Shown in pieces: positions 47,365-59,565 of a stretch of DNA of 64,000 bases (position 1 is its first letter; every line of letters starts with the position of its first letter). This DNA is from Didymodactylos carnosus (lineage: Eukaryota; Rotifera; Eurotatoria; Philodinida; Philodinidae). The notes under the pieces are model-generated. The model ran no database searches. It worked only from the letters and a program-made list of their open reading frames with translations, and was not told the origin of the DNA. The translations under genes were made by a program, and so were the position numbers. The stretch is from assembly GCA_905250885.1 (NCBI GenBank), contig CAJNOQ010000083.1, positions 16,153-80,152 of the forward strand, read 5' to 3'.

Positions 47365-49146
47365 ATGTCGCAAATTGACTTTGACCATTTTAATCGTTCA
47401 TTATCATTATCGTCATCATCGTGTTCTTTTGATTTTGTTCTTTGTTTGGATACAACCTCGTCAATGATATTATATTTACCAAAAATTCGCCTACTACTGG
47501 AATATATGCTGAAAAATTCAAATATAGACGATATTCGAGCGGCACTCATCGAATTTCGAGATCACGGTGAAGAATTTACAATACGTACACATGATTTTGT
47601 ACAGACATTTAATGAATTTTACACTTGGCTTGATCAGTGTTCACCTGTCGGAGGAATGGATTCACCAGAAGCAATCGGTAAGTAAATAAGAATGAGCAAT
47701 TCTAATATGTATGATTCATCGATGAATTTTAGCTGATGCATTACAAGAGACATTAAATTTAAATTGGAGAAACACTGAGATCGATGTAAGTACATTATAT
47801 ACTTTGTGTATGTGAATCTCTAGAGACAGATCAAATTCGGTCTCAAGAGATAAACAATTTGTGATCGAAGTCTGTATGCAGCAGTATAGTGATATTTGAA
47901 TGAATCGAATCATTTACTCGTACACTAACATCAATAGTGCCACTGATGAGCAAAAATCTCTTCTCTATCATTTTATTAGTCCATTTCATTTGATTAGCTT
48001 CGAGCATTTGAGGTAAATTAGGGTAAGCGACTGTCAAATATTCATCGTTTTTCTTATGTGAAACTTGAATTTCTGATTTCTTCAGATTGAGTGATGTAGA
48101 TTCACGAAATAAAACCAGATCAGAACGCATGTCTGTAGTTCGACGTGAATACAAGAAAGAATCAATTAGAAAAAGAGTTGAAATTTATATTGTTCTGGGA
48201 ATTCTATCCGATCACTAAACGTAATTTATGTTTCGCTCGTCGCTTAAAATAATATGTCTAAAATTTAGAATCAAAAACTGTGTATATTAATAACAGATGC
48301 ACCCCCTCATGGACTTGGTTGTGCTGATGATAACTATCCTGATGGTTGTCCGTGTAAATTAGATCCATGGTATATTGCTGAAGAATTTGAGCGAAGGGAT
48401 ATAACACTATTAGTTATTGGTATTGAACCTGAAATGACGCCCTATAAAGGTTTTTATTATGCTCTCGCAAATAAAACAGGTTAGTTTATGATTTATAGGT
48501 ATTCGAATTTTCTTTAGACTAACTACATTTTCGTTTTTTTAGGCGGCACATATATACCGTTTGAAAATGCTAATATATTACCGAAGATAATCAACGGTTC
48601 GTCACAAGAATTGTCTATTCATCAAATGTTACGTCATATGCTTGCTGATGATGATTTCGAAATGGATACGCAATATAAATTTGATTTAATCAAAGATCAT
48701 GTACAACACATATCAAAACACTGTCGAAATTTAAGCGATATCAGATCTTTTTATGGTTATAAACCTTCATCATTTCATACGACATCATCAGATCCATCTT
48801 TTCAAATATCTAGCAATAATTATGAAGACAATACCAATGATAAAGATGGTTTAATTTTATCTAAAAAATTTCGTTTATCAAGTGGATCAATGGAAGATGA
48901 CGGGTATGAAGTTATAATCTACAGTAATGATATCAAATCACACGTATACTATTTTTCGCTTACAGATATCGTTCTCGTTTAACAACGACAAATTCAATTG
49001 ATTCTTATGTTAGTGAAATAGGCTCATATTGTGATTTGTCAAATTATAAAACGGATATGAAGAAAACAGCATCGCTAACAACGCTAAACGGATATGTGGA
49101 TTGTGATTTTACTGAGCAGTCAACTTATGAGGATGATTGTTTTTAA
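47365..49146 (+). CDS. von Willebrand factor A-domain protein (vwkA-like)
   Basis: Five exons (47365-47677, 47733-47785, 48269-48479, 48543-48903, 48966-49146) give 372 residues in phase. The vWA domain fills the first 230 residues: FVLCLDTTSSM gives a D-x-T-x-S metal-binding motif (MIDAS-like, with T for S), then AALIEFRDHGEEF, the loop PVGGMDSPEA, LCILITDAPPHG and LLVIGIEPEM, with CADDNYPDGCPC inserted. This is closest to vWA domains of the alpha-kinase VwkA group found in protists and rotifers; no kinase domain follows. The Ser/Asp-rich C-terminal third is not recognisable. There is no signal peptide, so it is probably cytosolic. Exon 1 to intron 2 is part of the 550-bp duplication. The start follows an AAACAG acceptor by 15 bases. 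Confidence 0.8.
47597..48146 (+). repeat. 550-bp duplicated segment (copy 2, inside the vWA gene)
   Basis: The native location of the segment also found at 41053-41602. It covers the last 81 bases of exon 1, intron 1, exon 2 and part of intron 2. The equal length and lack of visible differences indicate a recent copy or ongoing gene conversion. Confidence 0.95.
47843..48154 (-). other. Antisense open frame inside vWA intron 2
   Basis: A 103-codon minus-strand frame lies within intron 2 and is duplicated at 41299-41586. Its composition looks protein-like (for example KKNDEYLTVAYPNLPQML and KRFLLISGTIDVSVRV), unlike the low-complexity frames around it. It lacks a clear promoter and could be one exon of another gene captured in the intron. 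The family was not recognised. Intron 2 (483 bp) is longer than its neighbours, consistent with an insertion. Confidence 0.4.
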
Positions 49147-49320
49147 CTTGGCACGTATGACCAGTGGGTTTATGGTAGTATGACTTTTATTTTCGTTATA
49201 TGTTTATTTTTATTTAATCGTTCGATATTTTTTTATTCTTTCGTTAATAATCTAGATTCCCTACATTAGTAATTTTAAATCATTGCTCAAAACATAAAAT
49301 TTTCTTTCTTTATTAAGATT

Positions 49321-49766
49321 ACACTCTAAAAAAAAAAAGATCTGTCTTATTCCATCCGTCTTACTCCTCTATCGGCCTAACTTTTTTTCTTTCGTCTTAT
49401 TTCTAAAATCCAAGAAAAAGATCTAATTTTTGTCGTCTGAAGTACGAGAAATCATTCACCTCATTTGCTTCGCATTGACTACTTGTATATAGAGAACAGA
49501 GGATTTAATGAAGTACAGTTAGAATGTTATCATTTTTCTCTTGTGCAATATTAGATTAAAACTATTGACCCACCCTGATGAGCTTACCTTAACATCCGAA
49601 CCACTATGAAAAATAAGACAGATAAATTTATCGATCTTAAAATAAGACCCCATAAGTCGGTTGATGATTAGACCCATACATAGATCTTTTGATCATCTAT
49701 GTATGGGTCTAATCGTCAATCAACTTACGGGGTCTTATGTTAAAACGCATTTTTTTTAGAGTGTAC
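49321..49766. mobile_element. MITE with TIR ACACTCTAAAAAAA, TA target
   Basis: The termini 49321-49334 and 49752-49765 are inverted repeats, and each is bounded by TA, fitting a Tc1/mariner-type target. A 95-bp hairpin (49643-49737) fills the right half. No coding capacity. The termini resemble those of the 4102-5224 element. Confidence 0.8.
49643..49737. repeat. Hairpin, about 44-bp arms
   Basis: TAAGACCCCATAAGTCGG and its partner CAACTTACGGGGTCTTA form the outer arms, and TAGATC / GATCATCTA the tip. There are only a few mismatches. Confidence 0.88.
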
Positions 49767-49798
49767 AGTGTTGAATATACAGTAGATTTCTAAATAGT

Positions 49799-50056
49799 AC
49801 ACTTTAATAAAAAGATGTTCTTCAGTTTTTCAAAGAACTAAAAAATCAATGGAAATTTTGTTCTTCAGCTTTTGTCTCTCTCAATTTCCAAAGAACGAAA
49901 ACAAACAGTTTTTCAAAAATTGAATAACAAATTTTGAGTTCTTCGGAGCTGAAGAACAGGATTTGAGTTCTCAATTTGGAACAAATGAAGAACAAAATTT
50001 CCATTGACTTTTCGGTTCTTTGAAAATCTGAAGAACACCTTGATTTCTAGAGTGTA
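49799..50056. mobile_element. MITE with about 75-bp TIRs, TACACTYTA ends
   Basis: The left 49799-49873 and right 49983-50056 segments are imperfect reverse complements sharing TGTTCTTCAG, TCAAAGAAC and TCAATGGAAATTTTGTTCTT. The ends read TACACT...AGTGTA like the MITE 33 bp to its left, but the interior is unrelated, so this is a second family with a similar transposase recognition end. Confidence 0.8.
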
Positions 50057-51531
50057 GACGTCACCTTGTTTGAAACCTAGATGAACAAGTATAGGTCATT
50101 TGACAACTCTCATTCACTCTCTCAATCGTAGTTTTGTTTTTAAAAAGTTTACACATTATTTTTAATCATGAATGTTCCGTTTAACTGTGTGCTTCAATAG
50201 TCAGACAACTACGCCTTTTATACCGTCCATAAATAACTTTTGATAGGAAAATAAAACATTATTGTTCGAAAACTACTTCCACTAAAATACATTGAACGTT
50301 AGAAGAGATGCATGCTAAGTTTGTTAAGAGTCATAGACCGTTTTTCTCTAGTATACTTACTTAATTTAAAGGTAGAAGTCATTACAACATCCAGTGTTAT
50401 CTTGTATTCAACTAGTTCCTCTTACTCACTTTGTTTCTTCGCATTCTGTTATAGTTTCATTATGTTTATTTATCTATTATCTTAACATATATTTTTTTGT
50501 TTTGTTTTTTTATTATAAAACATTCTTGATTGTGTTTGTTTTTTGATGAAGATTACGTTTTATGAACTTTCATTTAGTTGTTTTTTTTCAGAAGAGAAAA
50601 CTTGGTTATAGATTTTTGATTATTATCTCCCTTTTCTATTATTATTTTTATTTGTTTCTCTTGATCATAAAAAAAAAAACGACAAACTCTTCCTATTACT
50701 TTTAGTTCTATTATTTTAAGAATGTATGTATGCATGTATGTGTTTAACGGTTCGTATTATTCATATTTTTAATTATGAGCAAATAATAAAAACAACCAAA
50801 TATACATATCTTAATGGTAAAAGTCAGACTAAGTATTTCATCCGACATCAATTGGATTCAAATGCAATTTTATTGGATATAGTTAGATATGACACACAAA
50901 ACTTCAGATGCAACTCATGCATGTTCGATAATTTAAAGTACTCGAGTATTTTAGAGTAAAATTAGTCGAATCTAATCTGTCAATAGAAGTATTAAAACGG
51001 CATTTATCAACAATCTTGTAAGTAATCAAATTACATGAAGCTTGTGTTAAGATATTACTCGCACGATGTTTATATTTCTCACTTATTCTTCTGTTAAAGT
51101 ATTGATTGACACAGCTTACCCCTCTTTACTCAGTAATATTCGATCAAATTAGAGTTAAATCAAAATATGATTCAAAAATTTTGATTTTTTGACAAACAAA
51201 GCATATGGTTTACTGACTCGAGTACAAACAGCTCGAGTATTCGTTTTCGCCTGTAACTTGTGCAAAACGTTTACAGATAAACGATTCGCTCTATTTCAAG
51301 GTTGAATAGAATAGTAGAAGAATCTTTTTTTCTTCTACGGTTACACAAATACTCCTACAATTGAGAGAAGTATATGATGACAAAATCCGTAGAAAGTAAC
51401 AGAAACGAACATCGACAGTTTGATAAATTAAATTTCATGAAATCGAAACCAATGCTTGCGATTGCCTTCGGCTTTGTGGTTTATGTACATTTTTGTAGCT
51501 AAACATAGTAGCATTTTTGTTCAATGTTAAA
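50057..51531. other. Intergenic, no gene seen
   Basis: A 3' flank of the proline-rich gene and spacer, AT-rich, with only short unsupported frames. Confidence 0.4.
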
Positions 51532-53632
51532 TTACTTCATTGTTATAGAATGTCCTTTATTAGAAAATCTATGATCATTGGTTTTCTGGTTAGCATTTTG
51601 TTCATTAACCTGAAAATAAAAGAAATGTTTAGAACAAAAATCTTGAACGAGATGTAACACAAGCGCAAATCTTATCAATAAGCCTTCCGATAAAGTTCTA
51701 TGATAACGTCAAATTACGTTCTATTTTGTATGAGAATCATGTAAGAGAAAAATGATTTTAAACTCTGGTATATTAATCATTGAAGGACTTTTGACTACTA
51801 ACGATCATTGCTAAAACTATCATCTTACCTTTTTTGTACAATTTGATGTTTCTACAACATTTTTTAATAATTCATTTAAACTTTCATTTGAATGTAATGT
51901 ACCACCATACTGTTTAATATACCTCACTGGATCAGTTTTATTAATACCATCAATATGTTTAACAACTTTATCGACAATAACATTCATATTTTTATATTCA
52001 ATGATGACTTTTTTTGAACGACGTTTTTTAGGAATCGGTGATGCTTTTTCATAAATAACTTTACGTTTTTGTTCAGGATAGGGTAACCATCTTTCGATAA
52101 CAATTGGTGGTGGTTTTCTAATAGGTAAAATTGGTAAACGTTCAATAATAACTAAAGAAGAATAAAGTTGACTTTTAAAATTCAAAAAAATTGGTGTACT
52201 CACTTTGTGGACTAGGATTTCTGGTTGATGGTATACGTTTGTAAATAATATGTGTTCCTTTGACTTCGGGTGGTTCCGGTGGTCTTTCACGAAAAATAAT
52301 TGGCGATGGTGTTTTGGAATTTATACATTTATTTTCTTGTATAATAATTGGTGATGCAATACGCTTGGGTTTCTCTCTAACTTCACGAATAACAATTGGA
52401 CCTGATGGAGGTGGTGTTGGTGGACGAAGAAGACGTATTGCCACTTCTTGTTTCATTACATAATCCTTCGTACTTTTATGAATTACGATTGCCGATGACT
52501 CATCACTATCTTGTTTATCCTCTAATGAATCACTTACATTTTGTTGTTGTGTATTATTGTTTATCCATGAGGATAATGGTTCTTGTTGCTGTTGTTGTTG
52601 TTGTTGTTGAGGTAAATTAATGCATGTTAAGTCATTGTCAATTTTAATAATCGGATCATAATCAGGCATCATATGAATGGTATTTCCCATATTTGAAAAG
52701 ACATTCAATTGTTGAATGTATGCTTTATTCAATTGATCAATATTAGACGTTGTATGTATATTGAAATAGTCATCATCTTGTGTTTTAAAATCATAAGATT
52801 CAGCATTTAAATCTGTATCTGTCGAATAACCCCATTCTACACTAGCACCACCAGTTGTACTTGTATAATCATCAAATGGTTGTGATGATTGTGGTTGATT
52901 TAATGAAGGCATCATTTTTGTTGTAGAAAAACAAAATTGTGGATCAACGGATGAGACAACATATTGCTTATATGGTACATTATTTATTTCTCCTTCCATT
53001 GATAAACATCGTTTTTTCGAGGATTCATTTGATTCTTTTTTACTATTATTGTAAGACAAATCCTCAAAACTTTTGTTACGAAATAATAATGTATCCTCAA
53101 ATGGATAAGACATGGATTGTGCACGACGTCTAGTAGACAATTTTGGTTTTTCATTTTTAAATTTATCATCATGTCTTGTAGAATAGACAGATGAATCTAG
53201 TTGAAAACTATCGGCATAAGCCACTAATGATTGAAGTAAATCGTCGTTTGGTGCAATTTCATTTGGACCTGTTTGTATCGTTGTTTCACATTTTAAATTT
53301 ATTGGTGACAATAAATTAGTATAAAAATTAACAGACTCCTTTGGAATAAAGGAGCTACGAGTAAAATAATGATTTTCTTGAGGATAGTTGTCAAATGGAT
53401 AAATAGGTGAATGTTCTACTTTCATAAGAATCGAAACATCATTTTTTATTTGTGGATCTGTTCCTCGTCCATAAAACATTTGAGATGGATCAATATTAAA
53501 TTTTAGATCATTACATAATGAGATAAATGTGGGAAAAGTATAATTTGGATAATTTTGAGATTGTGCTATATTTTTATAATTATTATCTGTAATATGGTGA
53601 TTAAACATATTACTTCCTCTCATATTTTCCAT
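51532..53632 (-). CDS. Conserved-looking proline-rich protein of unknown function
   Basis: Three exons, complement 52204-53632, 51829-52151 and 51532-51609, give 609 residues in phase. The first 330 residues are low-complexity and Asn/Ser/Asp-rich, with a Gln run (nine residues, 52580-52610). From about residue 405 repeated P-x-x-P segments alternate with hydrophobic-arginine strings: RLLRPPTPPPSGPIVIREVR, SPIIIQENK, SPIIFRERPPEPP. The pattern ends with IVIERWLPYPEQKRKVIYEK and a closing domain ending DPVRYIKQYGGTL. I recall similar PPTPPP/VIRE...WLPYP-x-x-KR proteins in other invertebrates and flatworms, all uncharacterised. No signal peptide or membrane segment, so it is likely cytoplasmic or cytoskeletal. 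The short last exon is the least sure. Confidence 0.75.
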
Positions 53633-55111
53633 TTGATAATCGTTCTCAATAATTAATTACTAATTACTTAGTTAATGTTTGTCTGCTTGTATGTATGTGA
53701 CAAGTCCAAAAATATTCAGTAATAATAATGAATAAACTAAAGAGGAATTGAACATTTGTATGTAAAGGAAGAAAAATTTTAATAATAACTTTCGTTATGT
53801 GATTTCAACCGTGACACTTATTGTTTCAAACAACCATGAAAAAGGAACAAGAAAAGAATCAGAAACATAATTATCTGATCAAGCAAATTAATATGCTTAA
53901 AAGAAAAGTGCTTGGGTAATTATAGACACAAGGATAAACATTTCTTTAGGAATATGACGATAACGAACGATTGAGCTTTTTTTTTCCTTTTCATCTCCTA
54001 CCTTTTGATACGTACACATAGAGAAAAGGTAAATGAATAACGGAACGGAAACACCTGAAAATTCGTCCTATATGTACTTTATGGGCCAATATAAGAAAAA
54101 AAAGAGCAAAATGAAGAATTAACCTCGATGTTAAAAGTAGCATATTAGAATTTGACTGAATATTTCTAGAGTACATATTTGGAATCAGTGCGATGAGTTA
54201 CGTTGTACGATGCAAAGATCTCGTCGAGTTTCGACATTTTTTTGGATCCAGATTTTCCACTGTGGATTTTCACGGTATTTCACACTATATATAATTGTAG
54301 ACATTAAACACACTGCGTCTATTTCTCTTTCCTTGATCTTATTTTTTTCCGTATGATATGTCCTCGTATATATGTCGTGTACAGAACGTTACTTTTCTTT
54401 GCAGAAGAAGATAAGAAAAGGAAAAAGTTTTATATTTTTATTGAAATGTTCATTTATTCTATGTCGGAAAGAAGCGGTCACTGTGAATTCATTTTATGTT
54501 CTGCCAACTTCGTGATTTAAAATTTAATTAATTAGAAGGGGCCCTTATCCAATTTTTATCTTAATTTGAAGTACACGAGTTATATTATGTTGATGTATTT
54601 TTCAGAAAAAAATCCCTTTTAATTTTGAGATCTATGGCTCTTAATATTGATAATTAATGTTTAAAAAAGCATAGTTTCTTCTTTTATATTCGAGAGTTAG
54701 ATAAACTCTTTTTGACTATCATGACTTTCTGGCTTTCTCTTCGGGTCATGATAGTTAGATGGAGTGTTGACGATTTACTGGCCATACTTGTCTTGTTCTC
54801 TTTGTAGAACACTAACCACTAAGTATCAAGTAAATTTAATATGAGAAAGTTAAAAGCAAAATAATCAGACAGAGAGAGAGAGTGAAAAAACACGAAACAA
54901 AAATTGTTTTTATAATTTGCGTATGGTATCAGAAAAGTTAAAAAACACATTTTTGTAATCAGCTCGACGCGGGCTATCCAATGGTGTATAATATGTTGCA
55001 AAAAAACTTTTGCTCGAAGTTTACATTATTGGCACCTTACTTGATAGCACAAATGATCCGTCTACCTTATGAGCGACTCTGCTCTCTCAAGAACAAGGAT
55101 ATCCAGGCAGC
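53633..55111. other. Intergenic, no gene seen
   Basis: Upstream flank of the proline-rich gene. It contains only short frames and an AG-rich run near 54872. Confidence 0.4.
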
Positions 55112-55903
55112 CTAGAAACGGCAATAATCGTCGATTGTCCTATGCTGACTGCGCTTTCTTGATGTGTAAGACATTATAAATGCGTTTTTCGGTTTCACCC
55201 GAGTGTGAAAACGCTTGTGAGGGCATTTCATGCATTGTTGACATTTTTTGCCGACACTTTTCATGTCTTTAATAGTGTATGAGTTGGATTGTTGCAGTGA
55301 AATGCAAAAGAACGATAATTTCCTATCCTCCGTCAAAACACGGTCGCTGGCCCGCCATTTCTGGAGAAATACGGATAAACGCATCACTCTCGCATCATTT
55401 CCCAATATTTTTAATCGTTCAACGCTCATCACTTTGAATGGTCTCTTTTTTGTCTGGTAAATAGACTATTTTTCTGAAAAGTCCAGCTTATTAACCGTTT
55501 GAACACCTAGTTTTTGTTTCTAGGAGTTTGTTTGTAGAAGGATAACTAAATGTTTTTTCGTAGGGTATCTCACAGATACGCTTTGATAAAATTTTGTGAA
55601 CATTACATGTGTCAAAGTAAAAGAAGCTTGTCAGTACGACTCCGGACGAAATTAAACTGTGCAGCTCTCTCACAGTCTGTCCGAAACAGTCTCTGTTTTG
55701 AATGGAGGAAATGCTTTTGTTAGCTGATCTTTGTTAGGAGGATATATGAAAATCTTCGACATAATCTATCCTCGGAGATATAAGACGAAAGCGTTCGTTT
55801 CGTGTTCAAGATTACTCTCCCAACAAGTAATGAGAGAAAAAACATTTGCTTTGGAAATGCAACACGTAGTTACAATCCTTTCAGAAGTAATCCACTTACT
55901 TTG

Positions 55904-56424
55904 AAATTTCCAGAAAGATGATTCGAAAGTGTCTTGAAGTCTGAAAGAGCTTGACAACGATAAAATGAAGCCCCATTTCCAAGGTGTTGAATGACGTAAT
56001 CAGCGTAGTTAATTAACGACTTAGGATTCCAAGTTATTGTATATACTGGAAATTTATCCTTTCTGATAATTGCATTTTGTAGCTGGATAGCGCCGGGTAC
56101 CTCTGGATAAAATATTGATAAATAAAAGTTATTAGCCATAATCATAGCTTCAATCTGTTGAGAAACTGAAGAAAGATAAAATGAGTTTAAAGCAAATCTG
56201 TTTGACCCATTCGTGTGAAGACAATATTTGTTTTCATCAATTCCGTCGACAATAAATACAACCGTTTTCTTAATAGAACTCATAACAAATGATGAAAACT
56301 TACTTAAATCATCAAATACATTGCCATACATTTGTTTCTTATTAGCTTTGACCTGAAAACCTTCGCCTTCAACAACTGCTAATAATAAATGCAGCTTTGT
56401 ATACAAATCTTTCCATATATTCAT
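55904..56424 (-). pseudogene. Fragment of a STAND/KAP-like P-loop NTPase gene
   Basis: One minus-strand exon-like frame of about 174 codons ends at a good donor (GTAAGT at 55903). It contains a Walker B-like strand TVVFIVDGIDEN followed by segments typical of large NTPase domains (FYLSSVSQQIEAMIMANNFY, YPEVPGAIQLQNAIIRKDKF, YTITWNPKSLINYADYVIQ). The Walker A half and any sensor or repeat region are missing, and a TGA precedes the first ATG in frame, so either upstream exons are unrecognised or this is a truncated relic. The neighbouring minus frame 55112-55432 is not obviously part of it. The 0.92-kb direct repeat begins 125 bp upstream of this fragment. Confidence 0.5.
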
Positions 56425-56548
56425 TAAGTTGCTTATTCAACACCACGACCTTGAAATTATGTGTATTCAAAGATTTCTCATATTACATGTGTTGTAAACG
56501 ATACGAAAAATAACGATATCAAAAATACCGACTATAATACAACATATG

Positions 56549-57466
56549 ACCTTGCTCATTTTCGTTAAGTCGACTAATCACGTGGAGATAACGTTCAATA
56601 TTAGTTGAAAATGACGAATGCCTGAAAAATTGAAAATGAAAATGACGACCACAATAGATGTTATTGAAACAGCAGTATTTCTTGCTTATTCTTGAAATAC
56701 ATGCGCTACACACGTGGGTATGGAGCAAAAATCTATTCTTTGACCATTGAATGAAAACACGTAGAATCAAGCTTATCCCTATAAAAAAAATTCCACTGCG
56801 TACCGATGCGCATGGCATGCCATCGGTCACTGGCACTGGCTGGCACCGGCTCGCACCCGTGCCCAGCAAGTGTCGAAACGGTGTGGACTGGCACCCGTGC
56901 TCACCAGTACCGATATATTTCTGCCGAAAGAGTGTCGCACTGGTAAAAATCACTGCCGCATGGGTGGCGTGCTGATAATTTATTTAATCAATTGAATTAG
57001 TTCTTTATTATGATTGTTTATGCTGAGTTTTGTATTAGAGTGCGGCACTGATCAGTACCACACTGACATGCCAAAACCATGCGGCATTGCCTCGGCACTT
57101 CTCTTATGAGAAGGAAAAGATGAAGTCAGAAAGACATTCGAAATATTAGAAGTAGACTGTAGCGTTTATATAGACAACCCGCTGGGTATCCGGAATGAAA
57201 AGTTATGCTCAGAACGGTCTTCCAAACAGACATCATAAGCAACAATAGGTCTCATTCATATACAAAGTCCTATATCCTTTACTGCAGTGAATCCTACACA
57301 TTCTTGGTTATTCTACTACAATAAGGCTGCGTAATGTTCGAGCACAGTCTATGTGCAGAAGGCAAATGTGTTTCATGTATATAATGGCGTTATGCAATGT
57401 ACACCAGAAGTATTATGATGTCCGTAACGGACACCCGTCACCTAGAGCATTGAAACCATCCTTTGT
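56549..57466. repeat. 0.92-kb direct repeat, copy A
   Basis: Almost identical to 58643-59565, which has about 5 extra bases near its start. The core at 56800-56950 is unusually GC-rich for the window, with short GGCAC/GTGCC words. Frames inside (56519-56953 minus, 56751-56975 plus) appear in both copies and show no family motif. The two copies and the 1.18-kb interval have the geometry of an LTR-flanked unit, but no TG..CA ends, primer site or coding region are seen. Confidence 0.9.
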
Positions 57467-58063
57467 GAGTCACCTTGGAAGAGGAATACATTTGCGGAAG
57501 TTAAAGTGCGACCTATAGAGTGAATAGACTTCTGTGAGCTATGAGACTAGGAAGAGAAGATCGTTCCGGACGTCCGACGGCTAGCTTTGTCCTAAAAAAA
57601 TGGATTTCAGTCAAAAAACGGATGTTCGGAACGGAGATTTGAATGGGAGTTCGGAAGGAAAAAATCGTTACCAAAAGTATACTACCCGTCTTTTGTATGA
57701 GATAATTATCGAAATCAGTTATTGAAAACTCTTTTTCGACCAAAGGGTAGCAAGAGATATAGTACTTTTCGATATTTTTGATACCAGTAAAGGTAAATGA
57801 TCTTTTCTTTATTATTCTGATGAGTTTCAACAGCGAAATCGATATTTCCACAAGTAGAGACTGATTACAGGAAATGTAGATAAGTCAGTTTTCACGAGAA
57901 CCAAAGTATTCCTAGTCGTGAAAATTTTACTGTAAATGCTACACACATTGAGTTGCATTCGCAGTGAAAATTTCATTAAAAATACTCAGTTTTTATTGAG
58001 AAACGTGGATTTTGTTTAGTGCCTGTACGACTATGCTGTATATGTGTATATATTAGGTAGGTA
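57467..58063. other. Interval between direct repeats, no gene seen
   Basis: AT-rich, a 112-codon minus-strand frame at 57513-57851 without recognisable motif. Confidence 0.35.
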
Positions 58064-58270
58064 TGCACCAGTACCGGTACCGGTACCAGTAAAAGTGCTT
58101 CACAAAAGTTTAAGACCGTTTTTGTTTTTGCAATAACTCAACTTCCTTGATAGATACAGAGTCCGTTCTTCCGCCAAAAGAAAGCCTACGTTGAGTACTA
58201 TAAACCCTCAGAAAATGGTTAAGTTCGGGCTTAATCTGACTGAGCTAAAGCAAAAACGCGGTGTTTTACA
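58064..58270. mobile_element. Repeat family starting with (CGGTAC)n, copy 1
   Basis: Begins CACCAGTACCGGTACCGG and continues for at least 170 bp that recurs almost unchanged at 63832-64000. The hexamer start is itself palindromic. It leads directly into the inverted repeat at 58272-58642. Confidence 0.8.
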
Positions 58271-58271
58271 C

Positions 58272-58642
58272 AATTGGAAAATCTTACTTCCTGAGTATTT
58301 CAAGTTTCCTAACCAAGAGAATTGCGCGAAAAAAATTCAAAAACACATCATTCGATAGAAACGTTTACGAGCTATCCGTTGCTGATCAATTTTTCAGCTT
58401 TTGAGCATGTCTTCACCGCCAAAATCGTGTTTTAGTTAGATCGGAGAAATCGAGGTTTTTCCATTTTTTGGACCAGCTCTAACTAAAAGAAGTTTTTGCC
58501 GATAAAGACATGCTCAAAAGCTGAAAATTTGATCAGTAAAGGATAGCTCGTAAACTTTTCTATCGAATGATGTGTTTTTGAATTTTTTTCGCGCAATTCT
58601 CTTAGTTAGGAAACGTGAAATACTCAGGAAGTAAGATTTTCC
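58272..58642. repeat. Inverted repeat, about 135-bp arms
   Basis: Arms about 58277-58412 and 58506-58642 are reverse complements with few differences (GGAAAATCTTACTTCCTGAG at the outer end) around a 93-base centre. Its right end abuts the start of direct repeat copy B exactly. Confidence 0.85.
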
Positions 58643-59565
58643 ACCTTGCTCATTTTCGTTAAGTCGACTAATCAATCCACGTGGAGATAACGTTCAATAT
58701 TAGTTGAAAATGACGAATGCCTGAAAAATTGAAAATGAAAATGACGACCACAATAGATGTTATTGAAACAGCAGTATTTCTTGCTTATTCTTGAAATACA
58801 TGCGCTACACACGTGGGTATGGAGCAAAAATCTATTCTTTGACCATTGAATGAAAACACGTAGAATCAAGCTTATCCCTATAAAAAAAATTCCACTGCGT
58901 ACCGATGCGCATGGCATGCCATCGGTCACTGGCACTGGCTGGCACCGGCTCGCACCCGTGCCCAGCAAGTGTCGAAACGGTGTGGACTGGCACCCGTGCT
59001 CACCAGTACCGATATATTTCTGCCGAAAGAGTGTCGCACTGGTAAAAATCACTGCCGCATGGGTGGCGTGCTGATAATTTATTTAATCAATTGAATTAGT
59101 TCTTTATTATGATTGTTTATGCTGAGTTTTGTATTAGAGTGCGGCACTGATCAGTACCACACTGACATGCCAAAACCATGCGGCATTGCCTCGGCACTTC
59201 TCTTATGAGAAGGAAAAGATGAAGTCAGAAAGACATTCGAAATATTAGAAGTAGACTGTAGCGTTTATATAGACAACCCGCTGGGTATCCGGAATGAAAA
59301 GTTATGCTCAGAACGGTCTTCCAAACAGACATCATAAGCAACAATAGGTCTCATTCATATACAAAGTCCTATATCCTTTACTGCAGTGAATCCTACACAT
59401 TCTTGGTTATTCTACTACAATAAGGCTGCGTAATGTTCGAGCACAGTCTATGTGCAGAAGGCAAATGTGTTTCATGTATATAATGGCGTTATGCAATGTA
59501 CACCAGAAGTATTATGATGTCCGTAACGGACACCCGTCACCTAGAGCATTGAAATCATCCTTTGT
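58643..59565. repeat. 0.92-kb direct repeat, copy B
   Basis: Second copy of 56549-57466. Its right boundary joins the satellite array without spacer. Confidence 0.9.

Noticed and set aside
56519-56975. Overlapping frames on both strands in the direct repeat, repeated at 58672-59074
   Set aside because: Both strands are open merely because the segment is GC-richer; no family motif, and the frame ends differ between copies.
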